Of a stretch of 64,000 nt of DNA, positions 8,782-16,610 are shown piece by piece. The stretch is from Actinoplanes sp. NBRC 103695 (lineage in GTDB: Bacteria > Actinomycetota > Actinomycetes > Mycobacteriales > Micromonosporaceae). The notes beneath the pieces are model-generated. The model saw only the letters and a program-made list of their open reading frames with translations, was not told the DNA's origin and did not search any database. Numbering within the stretch: position 1 is the first letter of the stretch; every line of letters begins with the position of its first letter. The stretch is taken from assembly GCF_030269485.1 (NCBI RefSeq), contig NZ_BSTL01000010.1, positions 124,001 through 188,000 on the forward strand. Direction: 5' to 3'. The position numbers were made by a program, and so were the translations under genes.

Positions 8782-9840
8782 ATGATCGTCATCATGACCG
8801 TCCGTATTGCGGGATTTCCTGAATTAACCAGGGAAAACTACCAAGCGGAGGGTCTCTCGTTCGGCGCGTTCCTAGGTGGGCTGTGGGCTGTGGCCTGCGG
8901 GGCGCTCGAGGTGCCGTACAGCCAGACGCTCCGCAGCACCCGGATGGTCCGCTCGCTGCTTCCCGCGTGGAGCGAGGAGCCGATCGGCCTGGCGCCGGTC
9001 CAGCGGTCCTACGTCGCGGACGACGGTTTCCCCGCCGAGCTCTCGGTCAACTGGTCCGGGCGGCGCCCTGAGCTGCGCATGCTCTTCGACAGCCTGGGCC
9101 ACCGGGTCTTCCCGGACGAGCCCGCCGACGCTCTCGCCACCCTCTTCACCCCCGAGACCGGTCGGTCGTCGCCGGCGCCGGTGTGGCACGCCATCGCCTG
9201 GCGTCCGCCGGCGCGGGTGGTGCACAAGACCTACTTCGGACTGTACGAGTGGCCCGAGGCGGAACGACTCGCGGCGGTCGGCGAGGCGATGGCCCGGCTC
9301 GACCTGACCGCGGCGTGGGACGACGCCCGTACCCGCGTGGAGGCCTTCGACGGCCGGCGGGAGGTCGAGTTCTTCGCCGTGGACCTGCTCGACGGCCGTG
9401 ACGCACGGGTGAAGATCTACTACCGCAACCACGACGCCGACCTCGCCGAGGTGGCCCGGGTCGCCGCCGTGGCACGCAACCACAACGCCGCCGCCGCGAC
9501 CGCCGCCTACCGGGCGCTGACCGGCGAGCGCGCCGCCGCCGGGCAAGCCGCCCTGACCTGCCTGGCCTTCCGGTCCGGCGTCGCGTCCGCGGTCGAGTCG
9601 ACGACGTACCTGCGGCTGTCCACCCTGACGGCGACCGACCAGGAGGCCGTGGACCGTACCAGCGCGCTGCTCAGCAGCGAGGGTGTCGATCCCGGCCGGT
9701 TCCGCGCCCTCTCCGCCGCGGTCGCGCCGCGGTCGCTGGCACACAGCACCGGCGTGCTGGAGCTCGTCAGCTTCCGCGCGGCCGGCCGGCCGGGAGACGT
9801 CACCACGTACTTCCGGTTCCCCGTGTTCGATCTCTCCTGA
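8782..9840 (+). CDS. Probable DMATS-type (ABBA-fold) aromatic prenyltransferase
   Basis: 352 residues, the size of bacterial indole prenyltransferases. Family-like signatures: SYVADDGFPAELSVNW (about residues 77-91; compare the DDGTPxExSW segment of dimethylallyl-tryptophan synthases), the strand VEFFAVDLL...ARVKIYYRN (about 198-215, compare fDxxxxxxRxKiY), and the C-terminal strand pair TTYLRLS and TTYFRFPVF. In the family these enzymes transfer a prenyl group from DMAPP or a longer diphosphate to an aromatic acceptor without a DDxxD motif; no DDxxD is seen here. The acceptor is unknown. ATG codons at 8782 and 8794 are both possible starts; the open frame from GTG 8743 would run through the direct repeat. 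First gene of a three-gene operon. Confidence 0.65.
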   Translation: MIVIMTVRIAGFPELTRENYQAEGLSFGAFLGGLWAVACGALEVPYSQTLRSTRMVRSLLPAWSEEPIGLAPVQRSYVADDGFPAELSVNWSGRRPELRMLFDSLGHRVFPDEPADALATLFTPETGRSSPAPVWHAIAWRPPARVVHKTYFGLYEWPEAERLAAVGEAMARLDLTAAWDDARTRVEAFDGRREVEFFAVDLLDGRDARVKIYYRNHDADLAEVARVAAVARNHNAAAATAAYRALTGERAAAGQAALTCLAFRSGVASAVESTTYLRLSTLTATDQEAVDRTSALLSSEGVDPGRFRALSAAVAPRSLAHSTGVLELVSFRAAGRPGDVTTYFRFPVFDLS

Positions 9841-9850
9841 AAGGATCCCC

Positions 9851-10477
9851 GTGACCACACAGGACGTGGAGCGTGTCGCCCGGTTCAATGAGGAGCGGCA
9901 GCGCGAGTACGGCGAGTCGGCGCTGATCCGGCTGCTGACCGACGAGAGCACCCGCCCGGAGACGAAGAAGGCGGTGCTCACCTATCTGCAGCCCTGGTCC
10001 AACGCCTTCCAGCGGATGATCAGCGCCCGGGTGACCTTCGAGTCCGATCCCGCCCTCTACCAGCTCGCCCTGGAACATCAGGAGGAGGAGATCGGGCACG
10101 ACAAGATCCTGCGCCGCAGCCGGGCGGACGACCAGCGGGTGGTCTGGGATCCGGTGATCGAGTCCGGCGCGTCGTGGTTCGTCGACCAGTTCGCCATCCA
10201 GCCCGGCGTGCGGAAGGCGGCGCTCGCCCACCTGGCGCTCGAGGCCGGCAGCCTGGTGTTCAGCCAGGCGGGCGCGAAGGCGTTCCCGGACGACGAGTAC
10301 TTCGACCTGCACGACGAGGCCGACGTCGGGCACCTCGAGATGGGCTACGAGCTGCTGCGCGAGCGCGACGACTGGACGGCTGACGAGGTCACCGAGGTGC
10401 TGGACCGTGGCTGGCAGGTGATCGGCGTGGTCTCCGACCGGATCGCCGAGTGTGCCCGCCGCGACACCTCCGCATGA
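9851..10477 (+). CDS. Iron-containing redox enzyme candidate, haem-oxygenase-like fold
   Basis: 208 residues, all-helical by composition. Two carboxylate-x-x-His motifs, E80-I-G-H83 and D158-V-G-H161, and additional Glu residues on neighbouring helices match the metal-ligand pattern of haem-oxygenase-like diiron oxidases (HDO, 'iron-containing redox enzyme family'). Members cleave or oxidise small amine or fatty-acid substrates in natural-product pathways. The GTG start at 9851 has GAAAGGA upstream, 10 bp after the prenyltransferase stop. The stop overlaps the next ATG. Its position between a prenyltransferase and a nucleotidyltransferase suggests it modifies the same unknown small molecule; that is inference. 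Confidence 0.65.
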   Translation: MTTQDVERVARFNEERQREYGESALIRLLTDESTRPETKKAVLTYLQPWSNAFQRMISARVTFESDPALYQLALEHQEEEIGHDKILRRSRADDQRVVWDPVIESGASWFVDQFAIQPGVRKAALAHLALEAGSLVFSQAGAKAFPDDEYFDLHDEADVGHLEMGYELLRERDDWTADEVTEVLDRGWQVIGVVSDRIAECARRDTSA

Positions 10478-11298
10478 CGATGACCGAGCCGGTCTCCGCG
10501 GCGCGTGCGGTCGCCGCGGAGACCACCCAGGCGCTCGCCGGCGCGTTCGGCGAGCGCCTGACCGCCGTCTATCTGCTCGGCAGCCTCGCGTACGGCGGCT
10601 ACGCCCCCGCCGTGAGCGACATCGACGTGGCCGCCGTGCTCACCGACCGCCGCCCCGACGACCCGGACACGGTCACGGCCACCGTCGACGCCCTGCGCGA
10701 GCGGACCCCGCTGCACGGCAAGCTCTCGGTGTTCTGGAGTTCCCTGCCCGCCCTGCGCGCCGGCGAGTCCGACGGGCGCTTCCCGGCGATCGACCGGGTG
10801 CAGCTCGCCGAGCACGGCCGCCTGCTGCTGGGCACCGACGTGGCCGGCCGGATCGCCCTGGTGTCCGGGCCGGACCTGCTGGTGGAGAGCGCCCGGTTCG
10901 CGCTCGGCGTGCTGGCGACCGACGAGGTGATCGCCGAGTTCCACCGCCCGCGCCGGCTGCTGGTGGATCCGGTGTGGTTCACCAAGGCGGTGCTCTTCCC
11001 GGTCCGGCTGCTGCGTACCGCGGCGGAGGGGTCCGGGCGGTCGTCGACCAACGACGAGGCGATCGGCTGGTACCTCGGCCGGCCCGATCCGGCCGGGGCC
11101 GGTCTGGTCCGCCTGGCCGCGCGGGTCCGGGCCGGTGTGCCCCTGGATCCGGAGGAAGCCGCGACCGAGCTGGCCGCGGGGCTCACGCCGCTCTACCGCG
11201 CGTTCCTGGACGACCACACGGCACGTCTGCCACCGGATCTCGCCGCGGACTTCGCCCGGTGGGGCGATCGGTTGCCGGTACAACCATCTGGCAACTAG
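10474..11298 (+). CDS. Nucleotidyltransferase-fold protein
   Basis: 274 residues. The N-terminal motif LLGSLAYGGYAPAVSDIDVA carries the GS...D-x-D signature (D49, D51) of the pol-beta/aminoglycoside-adenylyltransferase superfamily, and the rest is helical as in ANT-type enzymes. The ATG at 10474 overlaps the preceding TGA (ATGA), so translation is coupled to the diiron enzyme candidate. It could adenylylate a small molecule made by the two upstream enzymes, or act as a resistance enzyme; the sequence does not decide. It ends 33 bp before the next gene. Confidence 0.75.
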   Translation: MTMTEPVSAARAVAAETTQALAGAFGERLTAVYLLGSLAYGGYAPAVSDIDVAAVLTDRRPDDPDTVTATVDALRERTPLHGKLSVFWSSLPALRAGESDGRFPAIDRVQLAEHGRLLLGTDVAGRIALVSGPDLLVESARFALGVLATDEVIAEFHRPRRLLVDPVWFTKAVLFPVRLLRTAAEGSGRSSTNDEAIGWYLGRPDPAGAGLVRLAARVRAGVPLDPEEAATELAAGLTPLYRAFLDDHTARLPPDLAADFARWGDRLPVQPSGN

Positions 11299-11331
11299 GT
11301 CGCGCCGGGATCACACCCGGCCACGGGTCGA

Positions 11332-12774
11332 ATGGAGGTCATGACGTGGCTTCGGCGGTGGGATCCGCTGCTGGTGGGTGGCTGCGTCGTGTTCACCATC
11401 GTCGTCGCGTACCTGCTGCTCGACCTGAACGGCGAGGCCACCCAGCTCCGCGTCTTCTGGACGCAGATGCCGTTCGTCGACCTCGCCATCGTGCTGGTCG
11501 CCAGGGCGGTGAGCCGGCGGCCCGGCGCCTCCCTCGGCGAACGGCGGCTGTGGCGCGCGATCTCCGCCGAATTCATGATCATCATGGCCGGTGACAGCTG
11601 GCAGGCGATCACCGTGTGGCGTGCGAATTCCGCCGCCGCGATGGCAATCGGCCCGGTCACCGATCTGTGCAACCTGATCGGGGTGATGCCCGGCCTGTGG
11701 GTGCTGCTGACCTATCACACGAACATCGGCGACCGGCACGTCCGGCGCCGATATCTGCTCGACTCGGCCACCGTCGGGGTCGGCATCAGCGCCCTGATGT
11801 ATTTCCTGATCGCGTCCAGCGGCGCCGATCGCAACCGGCTCACCTGGCTGTTCGGCGCGGTGATCCTCGGGGTCATCGCGTTCGCCGTGTGCAACCTGGT
11901 GCTGGCCGGGGTGCTCCCGGTGAGCCGGCCGGCCGCGCTGATGATGGGCTCGGGAATCCTGCTGCAGGGCTGGGCCGGCGGGTTGCTGGGGACCGGGCAC
12001 CGGGTCAGCGTGACGCTGACCCTGCTGACCCTCACCTCCGCCCTGCTCCTGTTGGGCGCTCGCCTGCATCAGGTCGGCCCGCCCGTGCGGGCGCACGGCG
12101 GTCCGCGCCGGGCGTACAGCGTCCTGCCGTACTGCACGCTGCTGATCGGTTTCGGGCTGATCCCGATCGCGGTCCGGCACGGCATCGGCTTCGACTTCTG
12201 GTTCGTGATCGCCGGGCTGTTCCTCACCACGTTGCTGGTCGTGGTGCGGCAGTTGCTCGCCTTCCGGGAGAACGGCCGCCTGCTCGTCGAGCTGGACGCC
12301 AGCCTCCAGGAGGCCCGCCTGCTGCAGGGGCAACTGCGGCATCAGGCGACCCACGACGCCCTCACCGGCATGGCGAACCGCGCCCTCTTCGACGAGCGGC
12401 TGCGGTCAGTCGAGGGTCCCGCCGCGATCCTGCTGATCGACCTGGACGGCTTCAAGGCCATTAACGACACGTACGGCCATCATGCCGGCGACGTGGTCCT
12501 CACCACCGTGGGCGCCCGCCTCCACGACTGTGTGCCGCCGGACGCGACCGCGGCCCGGCTGGGCGGCGACGAGTTCGCCGTGATCCTGCCCGGCATGGAC
12601 GAGGCGGCCGCCCGGCGCCTGGCCGACGACTTCCTGGCCCGCCTGACCGAACCGGTCCTGGTGGACGACCTCGTCTTGACCGCTCGGGCCAGCGCCGGTG
12701 TGGCCGCGGGGACCGGGTCTTTGCTCCGCGCCGCCGATGCGGCCATGTACCAGAGCAAACGAGCCGCCGTCTGA
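11332..12774 (+). CDS. Membrane-bound GGDEF diguanylate cyclase
   Basis: 480 residues. The first ~310 contain about eight to ten hydrophobic segments (for example PLLVGGCVVFTIVVAYLLL, then several through LIPIAVRHGIGFDFWFVIAG), an integral membrane sensory module without a family name I can assign. A short linker (RLLQGQLRHQATHDALTGMANR) leads into a GGDEF domain with intact LGGDEFAVIL. The ATG at 11332 has no clear Shine-Dalgarno; the in-frame ATG at 11341 has GGAGG very close upstream. No EAL domain, so it probably makes c-di-GMP in response to a membrane or extracellular cue. Confidence 0.88.
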   Translation: MEVMTWLRRWDPLLVGGCVVFTIVVAYLLLDLNGEATQLRVFWTQMPFVDLAIVLVARAVSRRPGASLGERRLWRAISAEFMIIMAGDSWQAITVWRANSAAAMAIGPVTDLCNLIGVMPGLWVLLTYHTNIGDRHVRRRYLLDSATVGVGISALMYFLIASSGADRNRLTWLFGAVILGVIAFAVCNLVLAGVLPVSRPAALMMGSGILLQGWAGGLLGTGHRVSVTLTLLTLTSALLLLGARLHQVGPPVRAHGGPRRAYSVLPYCTLLIGFGLIPIAVRHGIGFDFWFVIAGLFLTTLLVVVRQLLAFRENGRLLVELDASLQEARLLQGQLRHQATHDALTGMANRALFDERLRSVEGPAAILLIDLDGFKAINDTYGHHAGDVVLTTVGARLHDCVPPDATAARLGGDEFAVILPGMDEAAARRLADDFLARLTEPVLVDDLVLTARASAGVAAGTGSLLRAADAAMYQSKRAAV

Positions 12775-12794
12775 CGATTGTCGAGGGAGCCACC

Positions 12795-13391
12795 GTGGCA
12801 GAACAGCAATGGGTCTACGTCGTCACCGATATCGAGGTCGACGGTCCGTGGCCCGGGCCTAACTCGATGCGGTCGTTCGCCTCGGTCGCCGTCACCGCGG
12901 CCGGCGAGGAGCTCGGTGTCTTCGAGGCCGTCCTGGAGCCGCTGCCCGGCGCGGCGCCGAACCCGGACACGTACGCGTGGTTCCGGTCGCAGCCCGCCGA
13001 GGTCTGGGCGGCCGCGACGGAGAACCCCGAGCCGGTCGACGCGGTCCTGGCGCGGTTCGTCACGTGGGTGAAGGAGCTGCCCGCCCCGCGGATGTTCGCC
13101 GCGCACCCGCTCGCCTTCGACGGCGTCTGGATCGACTACTACCTCCGCCGCTTCACGCGTTACGCCGCCTCGCAGGGCCCGTACGAGAAGGATCTGCTCT
13201 TCCACTCCTCAGGGCTGTGTCTGCGCAGCTATGCCGCGGCGGTCCTGGGCCGCCCGCCGGCCGAGGTGACGTCGCAGACCCTGCCGCCGGAGTGGCTGGG
13301 CGACATCGAGCACACCCACCGCGCGATCGACGACGCCCGGGGGTACGCCCATCTCCTCGGTGTCCTGTTCAGTCATGCGGCCAAATCGTAA
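12795..13391 (+). CDS. 3'-5' exonuclease, DnaQ/DEDD superfamily
   Basis: 198 residues. Acidic motif I is VVTDIEVDG (D and E near residues 11-13) and motif III is HTHRAIDDARGYAHLL, giving the His and Asp of a DEDDh nuclease. FAAHPLAFDGVWIDYYL supplies the motif II Asp. The protein resembles the stand-alone 'exonuclease family' proteins of bacteria with an unusual insertion after strand 1. The GTG start at 12795 has GGGAG upstream, in the 20 bp after the GGDEF gene. Substrate (DNA or RNA) is not clear. Confidence 0.8.
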   Translation: MAEQQWVYVVTDIEVDGPWPGPNSMRSFASVAVTAAGEELGVFEAVLEPLPGAAPNPDTYAWFRSQPAEVWAAATENPEPVDAVLARFVTWVKELPAPRMFAAHPLAFDGVWIDYYLRRFTRYAASQGPYEKDLLFHSSGLCLRSYAAAVLGRPPAEVTSQTLPPEWLGDIEHTHRAIDDARGYAHLLGVLFSHAAKS

Positions 13392-13465
13392 TAAGCCGGT
13401 CAATAGTGAATATACTTCCCATTCCGGTACTGTCCTCAGTGGACGGCATCGGATGGGGAGATGGT

Positions 13466-14659
13466 GTGGACGCGTACTTCATGACCGATCGGCACGAGAA
13501 GTTGCGCCGGGAAGTGCGGACGTTCGCCGAGTCCGAGGTGCGGCGGCGACTCGAGGAGATGGAGCGGTCGCGCGCCGTCCAGAGCGAGCTGTCCCGGCTG
13601 ATCGCCGCCCAGGGATGGATCGGGGTGACCGTCGGCCCGGAGTTCGGCGGCATGGGCCTGGGTCACCTGGCGAAGACGATCATCATCGAGGAGCTCGCCC
13701 GGGTCAGCGGCGCGATGGGCGCCATGGTGCAGGCGTCCCAGCTCGGCGTCGCCAAGATCCTGCACTTCGGCACCGAGGAGCAGAAGGCGCGGTGGCTCCC
13801 GCCGATCGCCGGCGGCCGGAGCCTGCCGACCATCGCGGTGACCGAGGAGGAGTCCGGCGGGCACGTCCTCGGCCTGTCCGCGTCCGCCGTCCGGGACGGT
13901 GACGACTACATCCTCAACGGGCGCAAGGTCTATGTCGGCAACAGCCACGTCGGCGACGTGCACGGGGTGGTGGTGCGCACCGGGCCGGGCTCGACCGGCC
14001 TGTCCGCGTTCCTCGTGGAGGCCGACCGGTCCGGCTTCTCCCTGGGCGAGCACCGGCCGGCGCTGGGCCTGCACGGGTTCAGCTTCGGCGAACTGGTCAT
14101 GGAGGACTGCCGCGTCCCGGCGGCCAACCGGCTCGGCGCCGAGGGGCAGGGCCTGGCGGTCGCGTACTCGTCGAGCGTCCTCTACGGCCGGCCCAACCTG
14201 ACGGCCGTCGCGCTCGGCATCCACCAGGCCCTGGTCGAGGAGACCACCGCGTTCGCCGCGAAGCGCCAGCGGTACGGCGGTCCGCTGGCCGACCTGTCGT
14301 CGATCAAGCTGAAGCTCGGGCTGATGCAGTCCCGGCTGATGACCGCACGCCTGGCCGCCTACCACGCGGTGCATCTGCTCGATGAGGGCCTGCCGTGCGA
14401 CGCCGAGCTGATGAACGCCAAGTTCATCAACGTCGAGTACGCGCTGGACACGGCCCGCAACGCGATGGAGGTGCACGGCGCGTGCGGGCTCGACCCCAGC
14501 CGCCAGGTCGAGCGCTACCTGCGGGACGCGCACCACATCTACGCCCCGGCCGGCACCTCCGACGTGCAACTGCTCCGCCTGGCCGAGGTGGCTCTGGGTA
14601 CGGCCAAGCGGCAGTGGTCCGAGCAGCTGGGCCCGCAGATCACCGCGGGCCTTGGCTGA
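13466..14659 (+). CDS. Acyl-CoA dehydrogenase family protein, atypical active site
   Basis: 397 residues with the full acyl-CoA dehydrogenase fold: N-terminal helical part, the middle beta domain (LPTIAVTEEESGG) and the C-terminal FAD-binding bundle (RQRYGGPLADLSSIKLKLG). In typical family members the segment before the end reads YEGTSEIQ, whose Glu is the catalytic base; here it reads IYAPAGTSDVQ, so the base is missing at that place and a residue is inserted. This pattern is seen in some biosynthetic homologues rather than beta-oxidation enzymes. The GTG at 13466 is chosen because GGGGAG lies five bases upstream; the upstream open frame is a shadow of the exonuclease gene. It ends five bases before the convergent GAF gene. 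Confidence 0.85.
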   Translation: MDAYFMTDRHEKLRREVRTFAESEVRRRLEEMERSRAVQSELSRLIAAQGWIGVTVGPEFGGMGLGHLAKTIIIEELARVSGAMGAMVQASQLGVAKILHFGTEEQKARWLPPIAGGRSLPTIAVTEEESGGHVLGLSASAVRDGDDYILNGRKVYVGNSHVGDVHGVVVRTGPGSTGLSAFLVEADRSGFSLGEHRPALGLHGFSFGELVMEDCRVPAANRLGAEGQGLAVAYSSSVLYGRPNLTAVALGIHQALVEETTAFAAKRQRYGGPLADLSSIKLKLGLMQSRLMTARLAAYHAVHLLDEGLPCDAELMNAKFINVEYALDTARNAMEVHGACGLDPSRQVERYLRDAHHIYAPAGTSDVQLLRLAEVALGTAKRQWSEQLGPQITAGLG

Positions 14660-14664
14660 GACGC

Positions 14665-15207
14665 TCACCGTTCCCGGCTGTGGATCTGGTTGATCAGCTC
14701 GGCGGCCAGTGACTTGATGGTCTCCAGGCCGGGCCGGCCCCACGGGCGCGGCTCGACGTCCACCACGCAGATCGTGCCGAGCGCGGTGCCGGTCCGGTCG
14801 ATCAGCGGCGCACCCAGGTAGGAGCGGATGCCGATCTCGTCGACCACCGGGTTGCCGGCGAACCGCGGGTAGTCGCAGACGTCGTCCAGCACCAGCGCCT
14901 TGCGGCGAACCACGACGTGCGGGCAGTACCCGTGGTCGCGATCCATCACCCGGCCGGGCTGAGCGGTGGCCGCGGCGCCGGAGGGTGCGGCGGCGACGTG
15001 CAGCCCGGCGAAGTACTGCCGGTCCTCGCTGATGAAGTTCACCATCGCGTACGGCGCCCGGGTCACCTCGCTGAGCTTGCGCGCGAACTCGTCGAACTCC
15101 GGGACCGGCTGCTCGCCCAGCCCGAGTTCGGTCAGCCGGCGCATCCGGCCGCCCACCTCCGGGTCGGTCGGCGTCAGGGGGTGGTGGCCGGAGAAGTCGT
15201 AGATCAT
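14665..15207 (-). CDS. GAF domain protein
   Basis: 180 residues forming one GAF domain (FARKLSEVTRAPYAMVNFISEDRQYFAGL ... SYLGAPLIDRTGTALGTICVVD). It resembles the free-standing GAF proteins found with conservons and with histidine kinases, and may sense a small ligand or redox state. The ATG at 15207 overlaps the stop of the upstream GTPase gene by four bases (ATGA on the minus strand), so it is the last gene of conservon 2. No catalytic output domain is attached. Confidence 0.85.
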   Translation of the reverse strand: MIYDFSGHHPLTPTDPEVGGRMRRLTELGLGEQPVPEFDEFARKLSEVTRAPYAMVNFISEDRQYFAGLHVAAAPSGAAATAQPGRVMDRDHGYCPHVVVRRKALVLDDVCDYPRFAGNPVVDEIGIRSYLGAPLIDRTGTALGTICVVDVEPRPWGRPGLETIKSLAAELINQIHSRER

Positions 15208-15806
15208 GCCGGGGCTCCGTTCTCGAGCGAGGGGCTGTCGACGTGGGTCTCGAGCAGGTACTTGATCAGGCTGATCAGCACGCCGGTGGCGGACTTGCGG
15301 TCGCGGGCGTCGCAGAAGATCACCGGGATCTCCGGCTTGAGGTCGAGCGCGCCACGGACGTCGCCGGGCTCGTACCGGTAGTCGGGGTCGAACTCGTTCA
15401 CCGCGACGAGGAAGTCGATGCCGCGGGACTCGAAGAAGTCCACCGCCGCGAAGCAGTCCTCCAGGCGCCGAGTGTCGGCCAGCACCACCGCGCCGATCGC
15501 GCCGTTGGACAGCTCGTCCCACATGAACCAGAACCGTTCCTGCCCCGGCGTGCCGAACAGGTACAGCACGTACTCGCTGCTGATCGTGATTCGGCCGAAG
15601 TCCATGGCCACGGTGGTGGTGGACTTGCGCTCGACGCCGGACAGGTCGTCGGTGCCGATGCTCGCGGTGGTCAGGATCTCTTCGGTACGCAGCGGCGCGA
15701 TCTCGCTGACCGTACCCACGAACGTCGTCTTGCCGACCCCGAAGCCGCCGGCGATCAGCAGCTTGAGCGCGGTCGAGAAGAACTCAGAGCCTTCTTTGTA
15801 GGGCAT
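15204..15806 (-). CDS. cvnD: Conservon small GTPase (CvnD type, locus 2)
   Basis: 200 residues. P-loop GGFGVGKTT, then SGVERKSTTTVAMDFGRI and switch II GTPGQERFWFMW; VNEFDPD stands in place of NKxD. Close in architecture to the GTPase of conservon 1 but clearly diverged. The start at 15806 lies inside the 3' end of the DUF742 gene (23 bp overlap), and its own stop overlaps the GAF gene start, so the whole unit is translationally coupled. Confidence 0.93.
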   Translation of the reverse strand: MPYKEGSEFFSTALKLLIAGGFGVGKTTFVGTVSEIAPLRTEEILTTASIGTDDLSGVERKSTTTVAMDFGRITISSEYVLYLFGTPGQERFWFMWDELSNGAIGAVVLADTRRLEDCFAAVDFFESRGIDFLVAVNEFDPDYRYEPGDVRGALDLKPEIPVIFCDARDRKSATGVLISLIKYLLETHVDSPSLENGAPA

Positions 15807-16173
15807 TGAGGATGGTCTCCAGTACCGCCGGATTGGTGGGGTCGGCCAACGGGTCGGGCGCGCGGGTGTCCACGGCGCCGCAGTCGACGAGGTCGCACAG
15901 CAGGATCTTGGTGACCACGGCCGGCAACCTCAGCCGGGCGGCGATCTCGGCGACGGTGGTGGCCTCGGCGCAGAGCCCGAGGGCCATCGAGTGATCCGGT
16001 CCGAGCTGGTTGTGCACGGGCCGCCCGGTGGCCATCACCATCGACAGCAGCTCCATCCGCATGGTCGGCTCGGTGCGGCCGCCGCTCACCGTGTACGGCC
16101 GGATCAGTTTGCCCGCGGCGTCGTCGAACCAGTGTTCGTCGTCGGGCGTCCCGCGAGGAGGGGTGCCGGGCAT
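15784..16173 (-). CDS. cvnC: DUF742 family protein (CvnC type, locus 2)
   Basis: 129 residues with the family pattern LIRPYTVSGGRTEPT and the helical wing TVAEIAARLRLPAVVTKILLCDLVDCGAV. Separated from the roadblock gene by two bases and overlapping the GTPase gene. As in conservon 1 it probably links the kinase or roadblock protein to the GTPase. The N-terminus (GTPPRGTPDDEHWFDD) is longer than in the first copy. Confidence 0.93.
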   Translation of the reverse strand: MPGTPPRGTPDDEHWFDDAAGKLIRPYTVSGGRTEPTMRMELLSMVMATGRPVHNQLGPDHSMALGLCAEATTVAEIAARLRLPAVVTKILLCDLVDCGAVDTRAPDPLADPTNPAVLETILNALQRRL

Positions 16174-16175
16174 GG

Positions 16176-16610
16176 TCAGCGGCCGTTGAGAACCGGGAAA
16201 TCAGCCTCGCGCCGGGTGGGCGTGGAGAGATACGGCCGCACGCTCTTCACCAGCTGCGCCATCTCGTACCCGAGCACGCCGGGGTCGGCCGTCTTGGCCG
16301 CGATGACCGCGAGCACGGCGCCGGAGCCGGCCGCCGACACGAACAGCAGCGAGTCGTCGAGCTCGGCCACCACCTGGCGGACCACCTCGCTGCCGCCGAA
16401 CCGGGCGCCGGCGCTGCGGGCCAGCGAGAACATGCCGGAGGCGACCGCGGAGAGGTGGTCCGCGCCGTCGGTGTCGAGGCCGTGAGCCGCCTTGCGTAGC
16501 CCGTCGGAGGACAGGAGCAGCGCGCTGCGGGTGTCGGGGACGCGGTCGACGAGGCCGGACAGGAGCCAGACGAGGTCCTGGGACGAACGTGCCGGATCAA
16601 TGCTCGACAT
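16176..16610 (-). CDS. cvnB: Roadblock/LC7 domain protein (CvnB type, locus 2)
   Basis: 144 residues, roadblock/LC7 fold (LVWLLSGLVDRVPDTRSALLLSSDGL ... DSLLFVSAAGSGAVLAVIA). ATG at 16610 chosen because the N-terminus then matches its homologue in length; AGGAAGGG lies a little upstream. The gene overlaps the last 14 bases of the kinase gene. Likely a partner and regulator of the adjacent GTPase. Confidence 0.9.
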   Translation of the reverse strand: MSSIDPARSSQDLVWLLSGLVDRVPDTRSALLLSSDGLRKAAHGLDTDGADHLSAVASGMFSLARSAGARFGGSEVVRQVVAELDDSLLFVSAAGSGAVLAVIAAKTADPGVLGYEMAQLVKSVRPYLSTPTRREADFPVLNGR

